A DNA stretch of 64,000 nucleotides from Streptomyces sp. GQFP (lineage in GTDB: Bacteria > Actinomycetota > Actinomycetes > Streptomycetales > Streptomycetaceae), in assembly GCF_021545335.1 (NCBI RefSeq), contig NZ_CP089312.1:3968001-4032000 (forward strand), given 5' to 3'. The notes beneath the pieces are model-generated. The model searched no databases and had not been told where the DNA came from. It saw only the letters and a list, made by a program, of their open reading frames with translations. Of this stretch, positions 42,860 through 51,471 are shown in pieces. How positions within the stretch are numbered: the first letter of the stretch is position 1; the number at the start of each line of letters is the position of its first letter. The position numbers and the translations under genes are program-made.

Positions 42860-44626
42860 TCACACCTGTGGCGAATACAGCTCCTCGATACGCTTTGCCA
42901 GCGTGTCGATGCGAGACATCGCGCTGTCTCGGTCGGAGACGAGCTTGGAAATGCGTTCGTCCACCTGCGCGCGATCGTAGCCCCGTCGCACGAGCTCGAA
43001 GTCGGAGGGCGATCTGATCCTGCTGGCCCGCCGGGCTCGTGCGTTGGCGTCGGCGATGATGTCTGCGGCTCGGCGTCGCGCTTCCACAGCCTGGCCGTTG
43101 TCCCGCTCAGCACCCATCGACGCGACGTGCAGATTCCTGATCAGCTCTTCCAGCGTGGTCACGTGGGCCAGTGCACTGCCGCGGTCGGAGGTGAGATTGG
43201 AAATACACTCGTCCACCTGCGCGCGATCGTAGCCCCGGCGCACGAGCTCGAAACCGTAAGACGAGATATCCGTGCCATGGCTGACGACGCTGCTACGAGC
43301 TGTGCGCTCACGCTCGACTTTGATGCGGATCTGGAGAGCCTCTGCATCGGCGGCGGCGACGATATCTGCGGCCTGCAGACGGGCGTTCTCCATGATCCGC
43401 TGAGCCTGGCGCTCGGCATCAGTGTGCATCTCCTCGATCCCCAGGCGGAGTCGCTCAGCGCGGTACTCGGTCTCGGCCAACTGCTGCTCAGCCTTGGCCT
43501 GCCGGACTACGAGGTCGCGATCGGTTTGTTCAGCCTGCTTGCGGCGTTTGGCGAGGTGAGCCTCGAACTCGGAGGCCGCTTCCGCGGCTTTGGTACGGGT
43601 CTCGTTGAAGTAAACGTCAGCTTCCGCGAAGAGGGCGTCGGCCTCCTCCAACTTGGACGCACTGTCCTTCTGGGTACGCAGCCAGACCTGCCAAGACTTC
43701 TTCAGAACCCGTGCGGCCAGGGAGTCGGTATGCCCCAGCTCGACGACGTCCAGCAGATTGCCGCCCGGCAGCCGGGTGGCATGATCGATTAACACCGTGC
43801 TCAGGGCGTCGTGAACGGCGGCTGCGTCCGACGGGCGATCATCCGGTCGTTTGGCGAGCAGGCTCATGATGAGGTCGTTTAGCGGCCCGGGCAGGCCCTC
43901 GACATGAGTACCTGGCTCGGTTGGCGTTTCATCCAGATGCATGCGGAGCACGGCCATCGGGTGGTGGCCGTCAAACGGTGGGCGACCCGTCACTGTGTCG
44001 TAGAGGAGGCATCCCAACGAGTAGAGATCGCTGCGGCGATCGATCTCCCGAACACCTTCGGCCTGTTCCGGAGACATGTACGGCGGGGAGCCCAGCACGG
44101 CACCTGTAGCGGTGAGGGCATGGACGCTTACGGTGTCGCCTATAAACTTTGCGACACCGAAGTCAAGAACTTTGATCCTCCCCTCGGGCGTAAGAAGGAC
44201 GTTGGCCGGTTTGATGTCCCGATGGACGATGTCCTGAAGATGCGCGGCGTGTAGCGCCTGAGCAATCTGTGTAGCCCACGCGACAGCCATCGGCCAGGGT
44301 GGCGTCGACTGCTTCAGCCGCTGGCGAAGGGAGATACCGGGAACGAGTTCCATCACGAGGTAGAGCGTCTGATGCCCCCTAACCGGAACCTCACCAAAGT
44401 CATGAACGGTGACGATGTTCTGGTGGGAAAGGCACCCCGCCAACTGCACTTCGCGCTGGAATCTGGCTTGCGTTTCCGCCTCGCCAATGCGGGGCACCGC
44501 ATGTACGAGTTTGACCGCCACCTCACGCCGCATGCGCTCGTCCTGCGCGGACCAGACCTCACCCATGCCACCCGCGCCAAGGCGGTCCTTGATCCGATAG
44601 CGCTCAGCGAGCAGTACGCCCTGCAT
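42860..44626 (-). CDS. Serine/threonine protein kinase with coiled coil and two DivIVA-like repeats
   Basis: 588 residues from the ATG at 44626 (GGGGAGG upstream; a further ATG at 44656 is possible). The kinase domain is complete: glycine loop LGAGGMG, Lys in VAVKL (about 39), HRDIKPAN (about D137), DFG at about 155, and MSPEQAEG. From about residue 300 the protein is a charged coiled coil without a membrane helix. The C terminus carries FELVRRGYDRAQVDE twice, the start of DivIVA-type domains. A soluble kinase with polymer-forming tails is unusual. It lies 88 bases after the ATPase gene, in one operon. Confidence 0.85.
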   Translation of the reverse strand: MQGVLLAERYRIKDRLGAGGMGEVWSAQDERMRREVAVKLVHAVPRIGEAETQARFQREVQLAGCLSHQNIVTVHDFGEVPVRGHQTLYLVMELVPGISLRQRLKQSTPPWPMAVAWATQIAQALHAAHLQDIVHRDIKPANVLLTPEGRIKVLDFGVAKFIGDTVSVHALTATGAVLGSPPYMSPEQAEGVREIDRRSDLYSLGCLLYDTVTGRPPFDGHHPMAVLRMHLDETPTEPGTHVEGLPGPLNDLIMSLLAKRPDDRPSDAAAVHDALSTVLIDHATRLPGGNLLDVVELGHTDSLAARVLKKSWQVWLRTQKDSASKLEEADALFAEADVYFNETRTKAAEAASEFEAHLAKRRKQAEQTDRDLVVRQAKAEQQLAETEYRAERLRLGIEEMHTDAERQAQRIMENARLQAADIVAAADAEALQIRIKVERERTARSSVVSHGTDISSYGFELVRRGYDRAQVDECISNLTSDRGSALAHVTTLEELIRNLHVASMGAERDNGQAVEARRRAADIIADANARARRASRIRSPSDFELVRRGYDRAQVDERISKLVSDRDSAMSRIDTLAKRIEELYSPQV

Positions 44627-44714
44627 CCCTGCCCTCCCCGGTTGGCGGATTGCCATCGTGGCGCTACGGTCGTGCCCCGAATTCCTTCACTCGTATCACT
44701 CCTCCACCCACAGT

Positions 44715-46619
44715 TCAGGTTCCCCCCGAGTCACCCGAGCTCCCAAAGGACCCACCCGCCAGGCGGCGAAGTCGCCGCGCCTCTTCCTCCATGCGATGCG
44801 CGACGCCGCCGGCGCCCGCGATGTCGTCCAGTCCGCTGGCGTGGAGTTGCGCGGCAAGAGCATTGAAGTAGTGAGCGGTAGCGAGGAGATGGTCCTCCAC
44901 ATCCGTGGCGCCAATACTCGCCGAGAGGCTGTTCGCGTCGTCCAGCACGCGGGTGATCTGCTCCATGATCTCGTCCCGGGCGTCCTGCGCCAGCCCCAGC
45001 GCCCGGCCAACCTGGGCAAGGATTGAGTGGCAGGACCGGCCGGCCTCGCGCAGCAGCCGGTCGTCGCGGTTGAAGGAACTCGCCGCCAGTGCATCCGCGT
45101 GGATGTACCCCGAGGCGATACGGGCCTGCGCCAACTGCGGCTCATAGCGGCGCAGGTCGATCGCGCTGGTGGCACCGAGCGCCTCGCGGAAGCAGGGGTG
45201 GACCTGGAACTCCGTCTCGTGCGGCTGCACCGGCAGCTCATCGCCACCTGCGAACACGACGTCGTTGCCACGACGCACTCCGAGGAAGCCCACCCCGTAC
45301 AAAATGTCGACAACCCCGGACAGAGTCAGCACGTCGGCGTACGCGGGGAATAGCCGATGGAGCGTCTCGACGGCCGCCTCGAAGCGGCTGGCGAGCACAG
45401 GACGGGTGACCACGTATCCGCTGTTCTGAAAGAGAGGGAAGAGGTGTTTGAGGAAGGGGTGCGCGACCAGGTACTCCAACGTGAGGTCCTTCAGCTTCCA
45501 CGCGGAGAACTGCCGACTGGCTTGGAGGACGTCCGCCTCCGTGATCCGGTCCCTGCCATGGATCAGCCAGGCGGTCTCCTGGCAGAGGTTGAGGAACTGG
45601 ATGGCATCCCGGGGCCGAAGCAGACAGCGGCTGAACAGGTACGTCGCCGTCTCCTCATCCCGGATGGTCGGCGGGAAGATCTCCCGCCAAAGCTCCTCGA
45701 TGCTCAAGTCCTCTTCGGCAGAGGCCCGCGCGCGGGCCAGAGCGAGGTCTCTCAGGGCCTGTTCCGTCCAGGTGATGCGTAGTTCGTCGCCGTGGAACTT
45801 ATCGCCCTCGCCAAAGGACAGCGAGTCGTAGATGTCGGAACGCAGGAATAGCAGGAACCGCACGAACCGCCCGTAGAGGCTTGCCGCGTGCTTCGCCGCC
45901 AGTAGCAGGCCGATCACCATGGAATTGCTGTCAGGCTCCGCCGACCACACCTGCTCCAGCTGATCGACCATCAACAGCAGCGGCCCGTGCGCGGCGTCGC
46001 ACCCGAGATCGGCGACGGCCTTGGCCACGCCCTGCTCCACCACCTCCAACTGGCGGGCGGCCCGTGCGCCCTCCGACGGCGACTGCGCGAGATCCACGCC
46101 AGCCTTGATGCCGAACGCCTCCAGGGCGAGGGAGGTCTGCAGTCCCTTCGCCCCCTGTGCCAGCCGGTCTCCAAGCCGTTCGCCCGGCAGTTCGTCATTC
46201 TGCTTAAGGAAGCGAACCAGCGCCTTGACTGAGTCAGGTCTCCTACCGTGCGCGTCCTTGGCGTGGGCCACAACGTGGCGGGCCGCATGTACGGCAAAAA
46301 CGTACCGCCAGATCAACGCCTTTGCCGAATCTCCGGGCAGCCCCTGCAGCTCGAACCGCCGGATCTCCTCCCCCGCCGTCTCGTCCGGGGTGACCAGGAT
46401 CTTGCCGGTGGTGTGCGCGCTGTCCGCCATCAACTGCATGCAGATGGCGCTCTTTCCGGCGCCCTTACGGCCAATGATCAGCATCTTGCGTCCGCTCACC
46501 GCCGCGCGGTACGCGGCGTTGGGCAGAAACCCACCGCGTAACAGCAACCCTTCCGTTACGTCTCGTTCGGCATCCTCGCGCCCGAAGTGCAGGTCCGCGA
46601 GCACCGAGCCGTCGGCCAT
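44715..46619 (-). CDS. P-loop ATPase, Sll1717-like
   Basis: 634 residues from the ATG at 46619 with GGGGGAC upstream; an ATG six codons earlier is possible. It starts with a short region containing LHFGREDAERD, then Walker A MLIIGRKGAGKSA (about residues 47-58), and a Walker B-like strand LLLMVDQLEQVW. FLLFLRSDIYDSL and LLRPRDAIQFLNLCQETAWL match the Sll1717 family, ATPases related to KAP/STAND proteins. These occur in defence islands. It is first in an operon with the DivIVA-repeat kinase at the right edge of the element. Confidence 0.8.
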   Translation of the reverse strand: MADGSVLADLHFGREDAERDVTEGLLLRGGFLPNAAYRAAVSGRKMLIIGRKGAGKSAICMQLMADSAHTTGKILVTPDETAGEEIRRFELQGLPGDSAKALIWRYVFAVHAARHVVAHAKDAHGRRPDSVKALVRFLKQNDELPGERLGDRLAQGAKGLQTSLALEAFGIKAGVDLAQSPSEGARAARQLEVVEQGVAKAVADLGCDAAHGPLLLMVDQLEQVWSAEPDSNSMVIGLLLAAKHAASLYGRFVRFLLFLRSDIYDSLSFGEGDKFHGDELRITWTEQALRDLALARARASAEEDLSIEELWREIFPPTIRDEETATYLFSRCLLRPRDAIQFLNLCQETAWLIHGRDRITEADVLQASRQFSAWKLKDLTLEYLVAHPFLKHLFPLFQNSGYVVTRPVLASRFEAAVETLHRLFPAYADVLTLSGVVDILYGVGFLGVRRGNDVVFAGGDELPVQPHETEFQVHPCFREALGATSAIDLRRYEPQLAQARIASGYIHADALAASSFNRDDRLLREAGRSCHSILAQVGRALGLAQDARDEIMEQITRVLDDANSLSASIGATDVEDHLLATAHYFNALAAQLHASGLDDIAGAGGVAHRMEEEARRLRRLAGGSFGSSGDSGGT

Positions 46620-47013
46620 CCGTCCCCCTGTTGTCATCCCATCGACCTTGCATGGGTCTGCAGTTCACACCGTATCCGTACGGGCCGAGATGGGGGTCAA
46701 GAACTCAGTGCACCAGAATGCGCCCTGGGCCGTGGAGAACCACCGAGCAGAAGCGGTAACACCGCCTCTCGTGCGACCGCTGCCCGGAGCCCGTCCTTTT
46801 CCTCGGGCTATCGACGTCCGTGCGCAGCGACATACTGATCTGAGATAAGTGCGCTGACTGCAGGACCTCCGGGTACAGCCGTCCGCGAGGGCACATCCAG
46901 GGCACATGAACCTGGGAAACGGCGTTGACCCATGAGAACTACGGAGAGGAGTTTCCCCAGTTCAACGCACTTTCCCTACGAAACCCCAGGTCAGCCCCCT
47001 CCCCCTCTCATTC
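46620..47013. repeat. Right-end intergenic region with arm-type repeats
   Basis: 394 bases without a gene between the ATPase start and attR. AGGGCACAT occurs at 46888-46896 and 46899-46907, the same pair and 11-base period as at the left end. The ATPase operon promoter must also lie here; no firm hexamers were found. Confidence 0.6.
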
Positions 47014-47067
47014 GCTGCATGAGTGGCAGGACTTCAGCCATCGGTTGCATGAGGCGGGGCATCAGCC
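47014..47067 (+). repeat. attR: 54-bp direct repeat, right end of the integrated element
   Basis: Identical to 25857-25910. The bases that follow (to 47090) continue in frame to the same C-terminal residues, YCLVWP plus stop, as the rebuilt target gene but with silent differences. This is therefore the displaced native 3' end of the gene at 25267, now an orphan fragment without a start. Confidence 0.92.
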
Positions 47068-47112
47068 GTACTGCCTTGTGTGGCCGTGAGCCGGGGGTTC
47101 GTGAGCAGGTAG

Positions 47113-47142
47113 TGGGCGGGGTCTTCGGACCTCGCCCTTTTC
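47113..47142 (+). terminator. Native terminator of the att-target gene
   Basis: GGGCGGGGTC and GACCTCGCCC flank TTCG and are followed by TTTTCC. It is a diverged homologue of the hairpin at 25954-25980. It also lies just past the stop of the minus-strand LysE gene and may serve both directions. Confidence 0.7.
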
Positions 47143-47152
47143 CATGCCGCCT

Positions 47153-47803
47153 CTACGTCGTCACCCGGTCATCCAGCGCCAGGCGTACGGCGAAGGTCGC
47201 GATGACGGTGCCGGTCACCCGGTCCAGGGTCCGGCGGACGCGGGCTCTGCGGAGCCAGGTGCCCAGGGCGGACACGGAGACGATGAGGACGCTGCACCAG
47301 AGGACGGCGACGACGATGTGTACGGCGGTCAGCAGCAGGCCCGTCGAGAAGTGCGGGGCGCCGGCGGGGATGAACTGGGGCAGGACCGCGACGTAGAAGA
47401 CGCCCATCTTGGGGTTGAGGAGGTTGGTCAGGGTTCCCTGGCGCCAGCCGCCGGCCAGGGTGTCGTCGTCGCCGGTCACGGCTTCGTCGGGGGTGGTGTC
47501 CGTGAGGTGGCCGTGGAAGGTGGCGTGGATCATGCGTACGGCCATCCACAGCAGGTAGGCCGCGCCGGCCCAGCGCAGGATCTCGTACAGGATGTGGGAC
47601 GCGGTCACCAGGGCGGTCACACCGAGCGAGGTCAGCGCGCCCCAGACGAGCGTGCCGGTCTGGATCCCCAGCACCACCCCCCAGGCACGGGTGCGCCGGC
47701 CGACGGCCGCGGTGCGCAGGATGACCGCCGTGTCCAGGCCGGGGGTGACGACGAGAAGCCCGACGACCAGGGCGAAGGACCACAGCGCGGTGCTCATTGT
47801 CAT
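47153..47803 (-). CDS. LysE family amino-acid exporter
   Basis: 216 residues from the ATG at 47803 (GAGGCGG upstream). It is an integral membrane protein with about six helices. The family signature is in SFALVVGLLVVTPGLDTAVILRTAAVG, followed by RAWGVVLGIQTGTLVWGAL, and the central LTNLLNPKMGVFYVAVLPQF is diagnostic of LysE/RhtB exporters. A charged loop with a DDD cluster lies between helices 3 and 4. Substrate unknown, probably an amino acid or derivative. It stands alone next to the element boundary. Confidence 0.9.
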   Translation of the reverse strand: MTMSTALWSFALVVGLLVVTPGLDTAVILRTAAVGRRTRAWGVVLGIQTGTLVWGALTSLGVTALVTASHILYEILRWAGAAYLLWMAVRMIHATFHGHLTDTTPDEAVTGDDDTLAGGWRQGTLTNLLNPKMGVFYVAVLPQFIPAGAPHFSTGLLLTAVHIVVAVLWCSVLIVSVSALGTWLRRARVRRTLDRVTGTVIATFAVRLALDDRVTT

Positions 47804-47939
47804 GCGGGACCGCCTCGGGGCTCTGTGGACGACTCGGAGTCCGGCGGTTGTGGATGCTGCCATGTGTTGGTTACGGGCGGATATCAGCCGTGGTGTACGG
47901 CCCTCGGTTGTCTGGCGTCGCTCGGCCGAGGCCAGACAG

Positions 47940-48025
47940 CCGGTCGAACCGGTCGAACCGGTCGCCCATGATTCCAAGGACCAGGGCCCGTCCGGTCAGC
48001 GGGGATGGGACCGGACAGGCCCTGG
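47940..48025. terminator. Strong hairpin terminator plus CCGGTCGAA tandem repeat
   Basis: CCAGGGCCcGTCCGGTC (47981-47997) pairs with 48009-48025 over 17 positions with one mismatch, 35 bases past the stop of the alpha-glucosidase remnant. Immediately beyond lies a 9-bp repeat, CCGGTCGAA, in nearly three copies (about 47940-47964). Confidence 0.65.
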
Positions 48026-48059
48026 CGTATGGGGCGGCGCGGGACGCGTCGGGTGGTGG

Positions 48060-48536
48060 TCAGTCCAGTAGGAGGGCTGTCGTGTTCGGGGGCAGCATCC
48101 CCGTATTGGTCAGAGGGCCCGACGTGAGGAGAGGGCTCCAGGCCTCGGGCAGTGGCATCGGACGGTCGGAGAGGTTGACCGCGCACAGGAGGCCGGTGCC
48201 GCGTTCGAAGAGGAGGGTGTCGGGTGGGCTGTCCAGCCAGCGGAGCTGCTCGCCTCGGAGGTTGGGGTTGGTGCGGCGCAGGCGTAGGGCGGAGCGGTAG
48301 AGGTGGAGCATGGAGGTGGGGTCGGCCTGGTTGGCCGCTGCGGTGTACGACTTCCAGTCCTGGGGCTGGGGCAGCCAGGGGGTCGTGGACCCGACTGTGC
48401 TGAAGCCGAAGTGGGGGGTGTCGGCGGTCCAGGGGAGAGGGACTCGGCAGCCGTCGCGGCCTCGGACGGTGTGGCCGGAGCGTTCCCAGGTGGGGTCCTG
48501 GAGGGCCGACTCGGTCGCCGGACCGGACAGCGGCAT
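48060..48536 (-). pseudogene. C-terminal remnant of a GH13 alpha-glucosidase
   Basis: The 158-residue frame matches only the end of Streptomyces alpha-glucosidases: DPTWERSGHTVRGRDGCRVP, PHFGFSTVGSTTPWLPQP, and the beta-sandwich tail LHLYRSALRLRRTNP with LLFERGTGLLCAVNLSD. The catalytic barrel with its Asp/Glu residues is missing; upstream sequence (48537-48607) does not encode it. The remnant ends at its natural stop, followed by a strong terminator. It is best read as a 5'-deleted gene, with loss of perhaps 400 residues. Confidence 0.75.
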
Positions 48537-48607
48537 GACGATGCGCCGGTACCGGGCCCGCGGCGCAGGCCCGGCCGGCGTCAGTCACCGGATCGGGCGG
48601 GGTCGGG

Positions 48608-48901
48608 TCAGGTCACCGGATCGAGGAACTTCAGCACCGAGGCGTCCTCCTCGATCAGCGGGGTGAGGACGGCGTTGAACGGGCCGCCGTACGGTGCCTT
48701 CAAGTGCGCCTGGAAGGCGTCCTCGTCGCGGTACACCTCGAAGATCCAGAAGGCGCGCGGGGCGGCTGCCTTGGTGTAGACGTCGAAGGCGAGGTTGCCT
48801 TCCTCCTCGCGGACCTTCAGGGCGTAGTCGCCGATCAGGCGGGCGACCTCGTCCTCGGCGCCCTCGCGGGCGGTGAACTCGGCGAGCAGGGTTTTCTTCA
48901 C
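48608..48901 (-). CDS. Antibiotic biosynthesis monooxygenase (ABM) domain protein
   Basis: 97 residues from a GTG with AAGGAC upstream. The ferredoxin-like ABM domain is visible: TLLAEFTAREGAEDEVARLI, REEEGNLAFDVYTKAA, RAFWIFEVYRDEDAFQAHL, then a C-terminal LTPLIEEDASV. Such small dimeric proteins are YgiN-like quinol or cofactor-free oxygenases. It is 41 bases downstream of the GH32 gene in the same direction and may be read with it, though no metabolic link is evident. Confidence 0.85.
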   Translation of the reverse strand: MKKTLLAEFTAREGAEDEVARLIGDYALKVREEEGNLAFDVYTKAAAPRAFWIFEVYRDEDAFQAHLKAPYGGPFNAVLTPLIEEDASVLKFLDPVT

Positions 48902-48942
48902 GGGCTTGTGTCCTTGTCCGTCGCAGGCGTCGGTCGTGGGTG

Positions 48943-51471
48943 TCAGTTGTGCGCGGAGTCGAGGTGCCAGACCTCGGCCTCGTCCAGCGTCACCGAGCCG
49001 TTCTCGGCGAAGACCTGCACTCCCTGGCTGGCGGGGTCGGGGAAGATCTGGTCGGTGATGACGGCCTCGCCGTTGCCGCCGAAGACCTCGACGGAGGACC
49101 AGTCGACGAGGATCCGCAGCTTGACCTTGCCGTTCTCGGCCTTCAGGGGTGCGGTCTGGACGCCGGGGAAGGTGCTGTTGAAGTCGACGGCGCCGGAGTG
49201 GGTGCGGTCGACGTACAGCTCCTGGGTCGTGGTGTCGTAGCCGATGACGGTCTCCTCGCCGTCGGCGCCGGTGCGCACCTTCAGGCCGAAGCGGGCGGCG
49301 TCGTCGAGGGAGAAGGTCACCTCGATGTCGAGCGACTTGCCCTCGGCCTCGGGGCCGATCAGGGTCTGCGTGGTGCTGTCGACGGTGACACCGGACGCTG
49401 TCGCCGGGGGCTCCGCCCGGAGGGACTCCAGGCTGCTCACCGGCTCGCTGGTCAGCCGGATCCGGCCGTCGACCGTACGCAGGGCCATCTCCCGGGGGAC
49501 GCTCTGCGCGCCGCGCCAGGGGGAGGTGGGGACGGCTCCGCCGTAGTCCCAGTTGTTCATCCAGCCGATCATGTACCGCTTGCCGTCGGGCGCGTCCTCC
49601 CAGGACACCGCCGCGTAGTAGTCCTTGCCGTAGTCGGCCCAGTCGGCGCGCTGTACGACGGACTTGGCGGCGGTGTCGGCTTCGGTGAACCGGTCGGCGA
49701 GGACGTGGCCCCAGTCGGCGTTGTTCATGTCGACGAGCTGGATCCGCGCCTGCTTGCCCGCGTAGGGGCGCAGGTCGAAGGAGGCCCAGTCCAGGGTCTC
49801 GCTGTTGGAGCCGGTGGCGCTCCGGACGACCTCGCCGTCGACGATCAGGTTGACGGACGTCTCCTGGGTGGCGGGCTGGGCCTGGGTGTCGGAGAGCGTG
49901 ATGTGGTCGACGTTGAGGTGACCCCAGCCGCCGGTGTTGTCGTCGACGATCCTGATCTGCGCCTGCTCGCCGGCGAGGTCCTTGACGTCCCAGGAGGCCC
50001 AGTCGAGTGCTTCGTTGTCCTGTCCGGTGGTGCTGCGGACCACCTGGCCGTCGACGAGCAGTTCGATCGCGGTCGGGTTGCCGGAGCCGACGGGGTGGTA
50101 GCCGCCACCCACAAGGAAGTTGACGTAGTCCTTGTCGACGGTGAACTCGGGCGAGGTGAGCGTGCCGGTGGTGGTGTCGCCGTTCAGGTAGGAGTTGACC
50201 AGGCCCTTGCCCAGGAAGCCGGAGACCTCCTGCTGGTTGGGGAGGGTGCCGGTGGCCGGTGCGGTGCCGAAGGCGTTCCCGGTCGTCATCCAGTTGCCGT
50301 AGGTGCCGCCCTCGAAGTCGGCGAGGACCGTGCCGTCCGCGTGCGGATGCCGGCCGCCGCCGACCTTGAAGTTCAGGTACTTGCTGTCGACGGTGAAGGA
50401 GGGCGAGGTCAGGGTGCCGGTGGTGCCGTCGCCCGAGTGGAAGCTGTTGGCGAGGCCCTTGCCCTCGAAGCCGGAGACCGCCTGCTGGCCGTCCAACGCC
50501 CCGGCGGCCGGCGCCTGGCCGAACGCGCTGCCCGTGGTCGTCCACGAGCCGAAGTCCGTGCCCTCGAAGTCCTGCACCACCGTGCCGGTGGGCGGGACGT
50601 ACGTGCCCTTGTCCTCGGCGGTGAACTTCGTGCCGTCGAAGTCGCCGACGAAGTACTGGGCGGCCGAACCGCCCGCGATACCACCGGGGTTGATGTTGAC
50701 GACCAGGACCCACTTGATGTTGTTCGTGTCCCCGTCGACCGCGAGGGGGAACAGATCCGGGCACTCCCACACCCCGCCCGTCGCGCCCGCCGGACCGAAC
50801 TCGCTCTGCAGGTTCCAGTCCTTGAGGTTCTTCGACGAGTAGAACCGCACCTTGTGATCGGCGGACATCGACACCGTCATCAGCCAGCTGTTCGTCGGCG
50901 CGTACCACTGGACCTTCGGGTCGCGGAAGTCCTTGGAGCCGATGTCGAGGACGGGATTGCCCTGGTACTTCGTCCAGGTACGGCCGCGGTCGGTGCTGTA
51001 GGCGAGCGACTGGGCCTGGATGCCCGTCGTTTTGTTGTGGCTGGTGTAGATCGCCACCATGGCCGGGTTCTCCGTCGTGCCGAAGCCGGTGGTGTTGTCC
51101 CGGTCGACGACCGCGCTGCCGGAGAACACCATCTCGTTGTCGTCGTGCGAGAGGGCGAGCGGCAGTTCCGTCCAGTGCACGAGGTCCGTGCTGACCGCGT
51201 GGCCCCAGGACATGTCGCCCCAGGAGTTGCCGTTCGGGTTGTACTGGTAGAAGAGGTGGTACTCGCCCTCGTAGTACACAAGGCCGTTGGGGTCGTTCAT
51301 CCAGTTCTTCTCCGGCGTGAAGTGGAACTGGGGCCGGTAGGTCTCGGAGTACGGCGAGGCGTCGGCGGCCACGGCCTGGGGGGCGAGCGGGGCGGCGGAC
51401 AGGGCGCAGACCGTCACCACCGCCGCGATCATCCGTATGCGGGCATGCCGGGATACATGTGCAGCGCTCAT
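48943..51471 (-). CDS. Secreted GH32 levanase/fructan hydrolase with nested inserted domains
   Basis: 842 residues from the ATG at 51471 (GGAGAG upstream) with a Sec signal peptide (MIAAVVTVCALSAAPLAPQAVA). The five-bladed propeller has the nucleophile in NWMNDPNG (D60), the transition-state motif FRDP (about 182-185) and the acid/base Glu in WECPDLF (about 236). Residues about 297-605 are an insert of repeated beta modules, before the propeller resumes (YYAAVSWEDAPDGKRYMIGW) and the C-terminal sandwich (LRILVDWSSVEVFGG). It degrades levan or inulin outside the cell. It is divergent from a fructose-type ABC transporter and shares LacI operators with it. Confidence 0.92.
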   Translation of the reverse strand: MSAAHVSRHARIRMIAAVVTVCALSAAPLAPQAVAADASPYSETYRPQFHFTPEKNWMNDPNGLVYYEGEYHLFYQYNPNGNSWGDMSWGHAVSTDLVHWTELPLALSHDDNEMVFSGSAVVDRDNTTGFGTTENPAMVAIYTSHNKTTGIQAQSLAYSTDRGRTWTKYQGNPVLDIGSKDFRDPKVQWYAPTNSWLMTVSMSADHKVRFYSSKNLKDWNLQSEFGPAGATGGVWECPDLFPLAVDGDTNNIKWVLVVNINPGGIAGGSAAQYFVGDFDGTKFTAEDKGTYVPPTGTVVQDFEGTDFGSWTTTGSAFGQAPAAGALDGQQAVSGFEGKGLANSFHSGDGTTGTLTSPSFTVDSKYLNFKVGGGRHPHADGTVLADFEGGTYGNWMTTGNAFGTAPATGTLPNQQEVSGFLGKGLVNSYLNGDTTTGTLTSPEFTVDKDYVNFLVGGGYHPVGSGNPTAIELLVDGQVVRSTTGQDNEALDWASWDVKDLAGEQAQIRIVDDNTGGWGHLNVDHITLSDTQAQPATQETSVNLIVDGEVVRSATGSNSETLDWASFDLRPYAGKQARIQLVDMNNADWGHVLADRFTEADTAAKSVVQRADWADYGKDYYAAVSWEDAPDGKRYMIGWMNNWDYGGAVPTSPWRGAQSVPREMALRTVDGRIRLTSEPVSSLESLRAEPPATASGVTVDSTTQTLIGPEAEGKSLDIEVTFSLDDAARFGLKVRTGADGEETVIGYDTTTQELYVDRTHSGAVDFNSTFPGVQTAPLKAENGKVKLRILVDWSSVEVFGGNGEAVITDQIFPDPASQGVQVFAENGSVTLDEAEVWHLDSAHN

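Larger units (their letters stand above)
25857..47067. mobile_element. Integrative mobilizable element, about 21.2 kb, inserted in a protein-coding gene
   Basis: Bounded by perfect 54-bp repeats, with an integrase next to attL, a divergent repressor/excisionase control region, an ATPase, a membrane protein, MobC and a relaxase, then about 13 kb of cargo ending at attR. Paired AGGGCACAT sites near both ends look like integrase arm sites. No FtsK/SpoIIIE-type TraB or type IV secretion gene is present, so it should depend on a helper element for transfer. The 3' codons of the target gene are rebuilt at attL and left as an orphan tail at attR. Confidence 0.88.

Noticed and set aside
25857..47067. 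Calling the element a prophage or a self-transmissible AICE
   Set aside because: No capsid, terminase or tail genes, and no FtsK/TraB translocase. MobC plus relaxase points to a mobilizable element.
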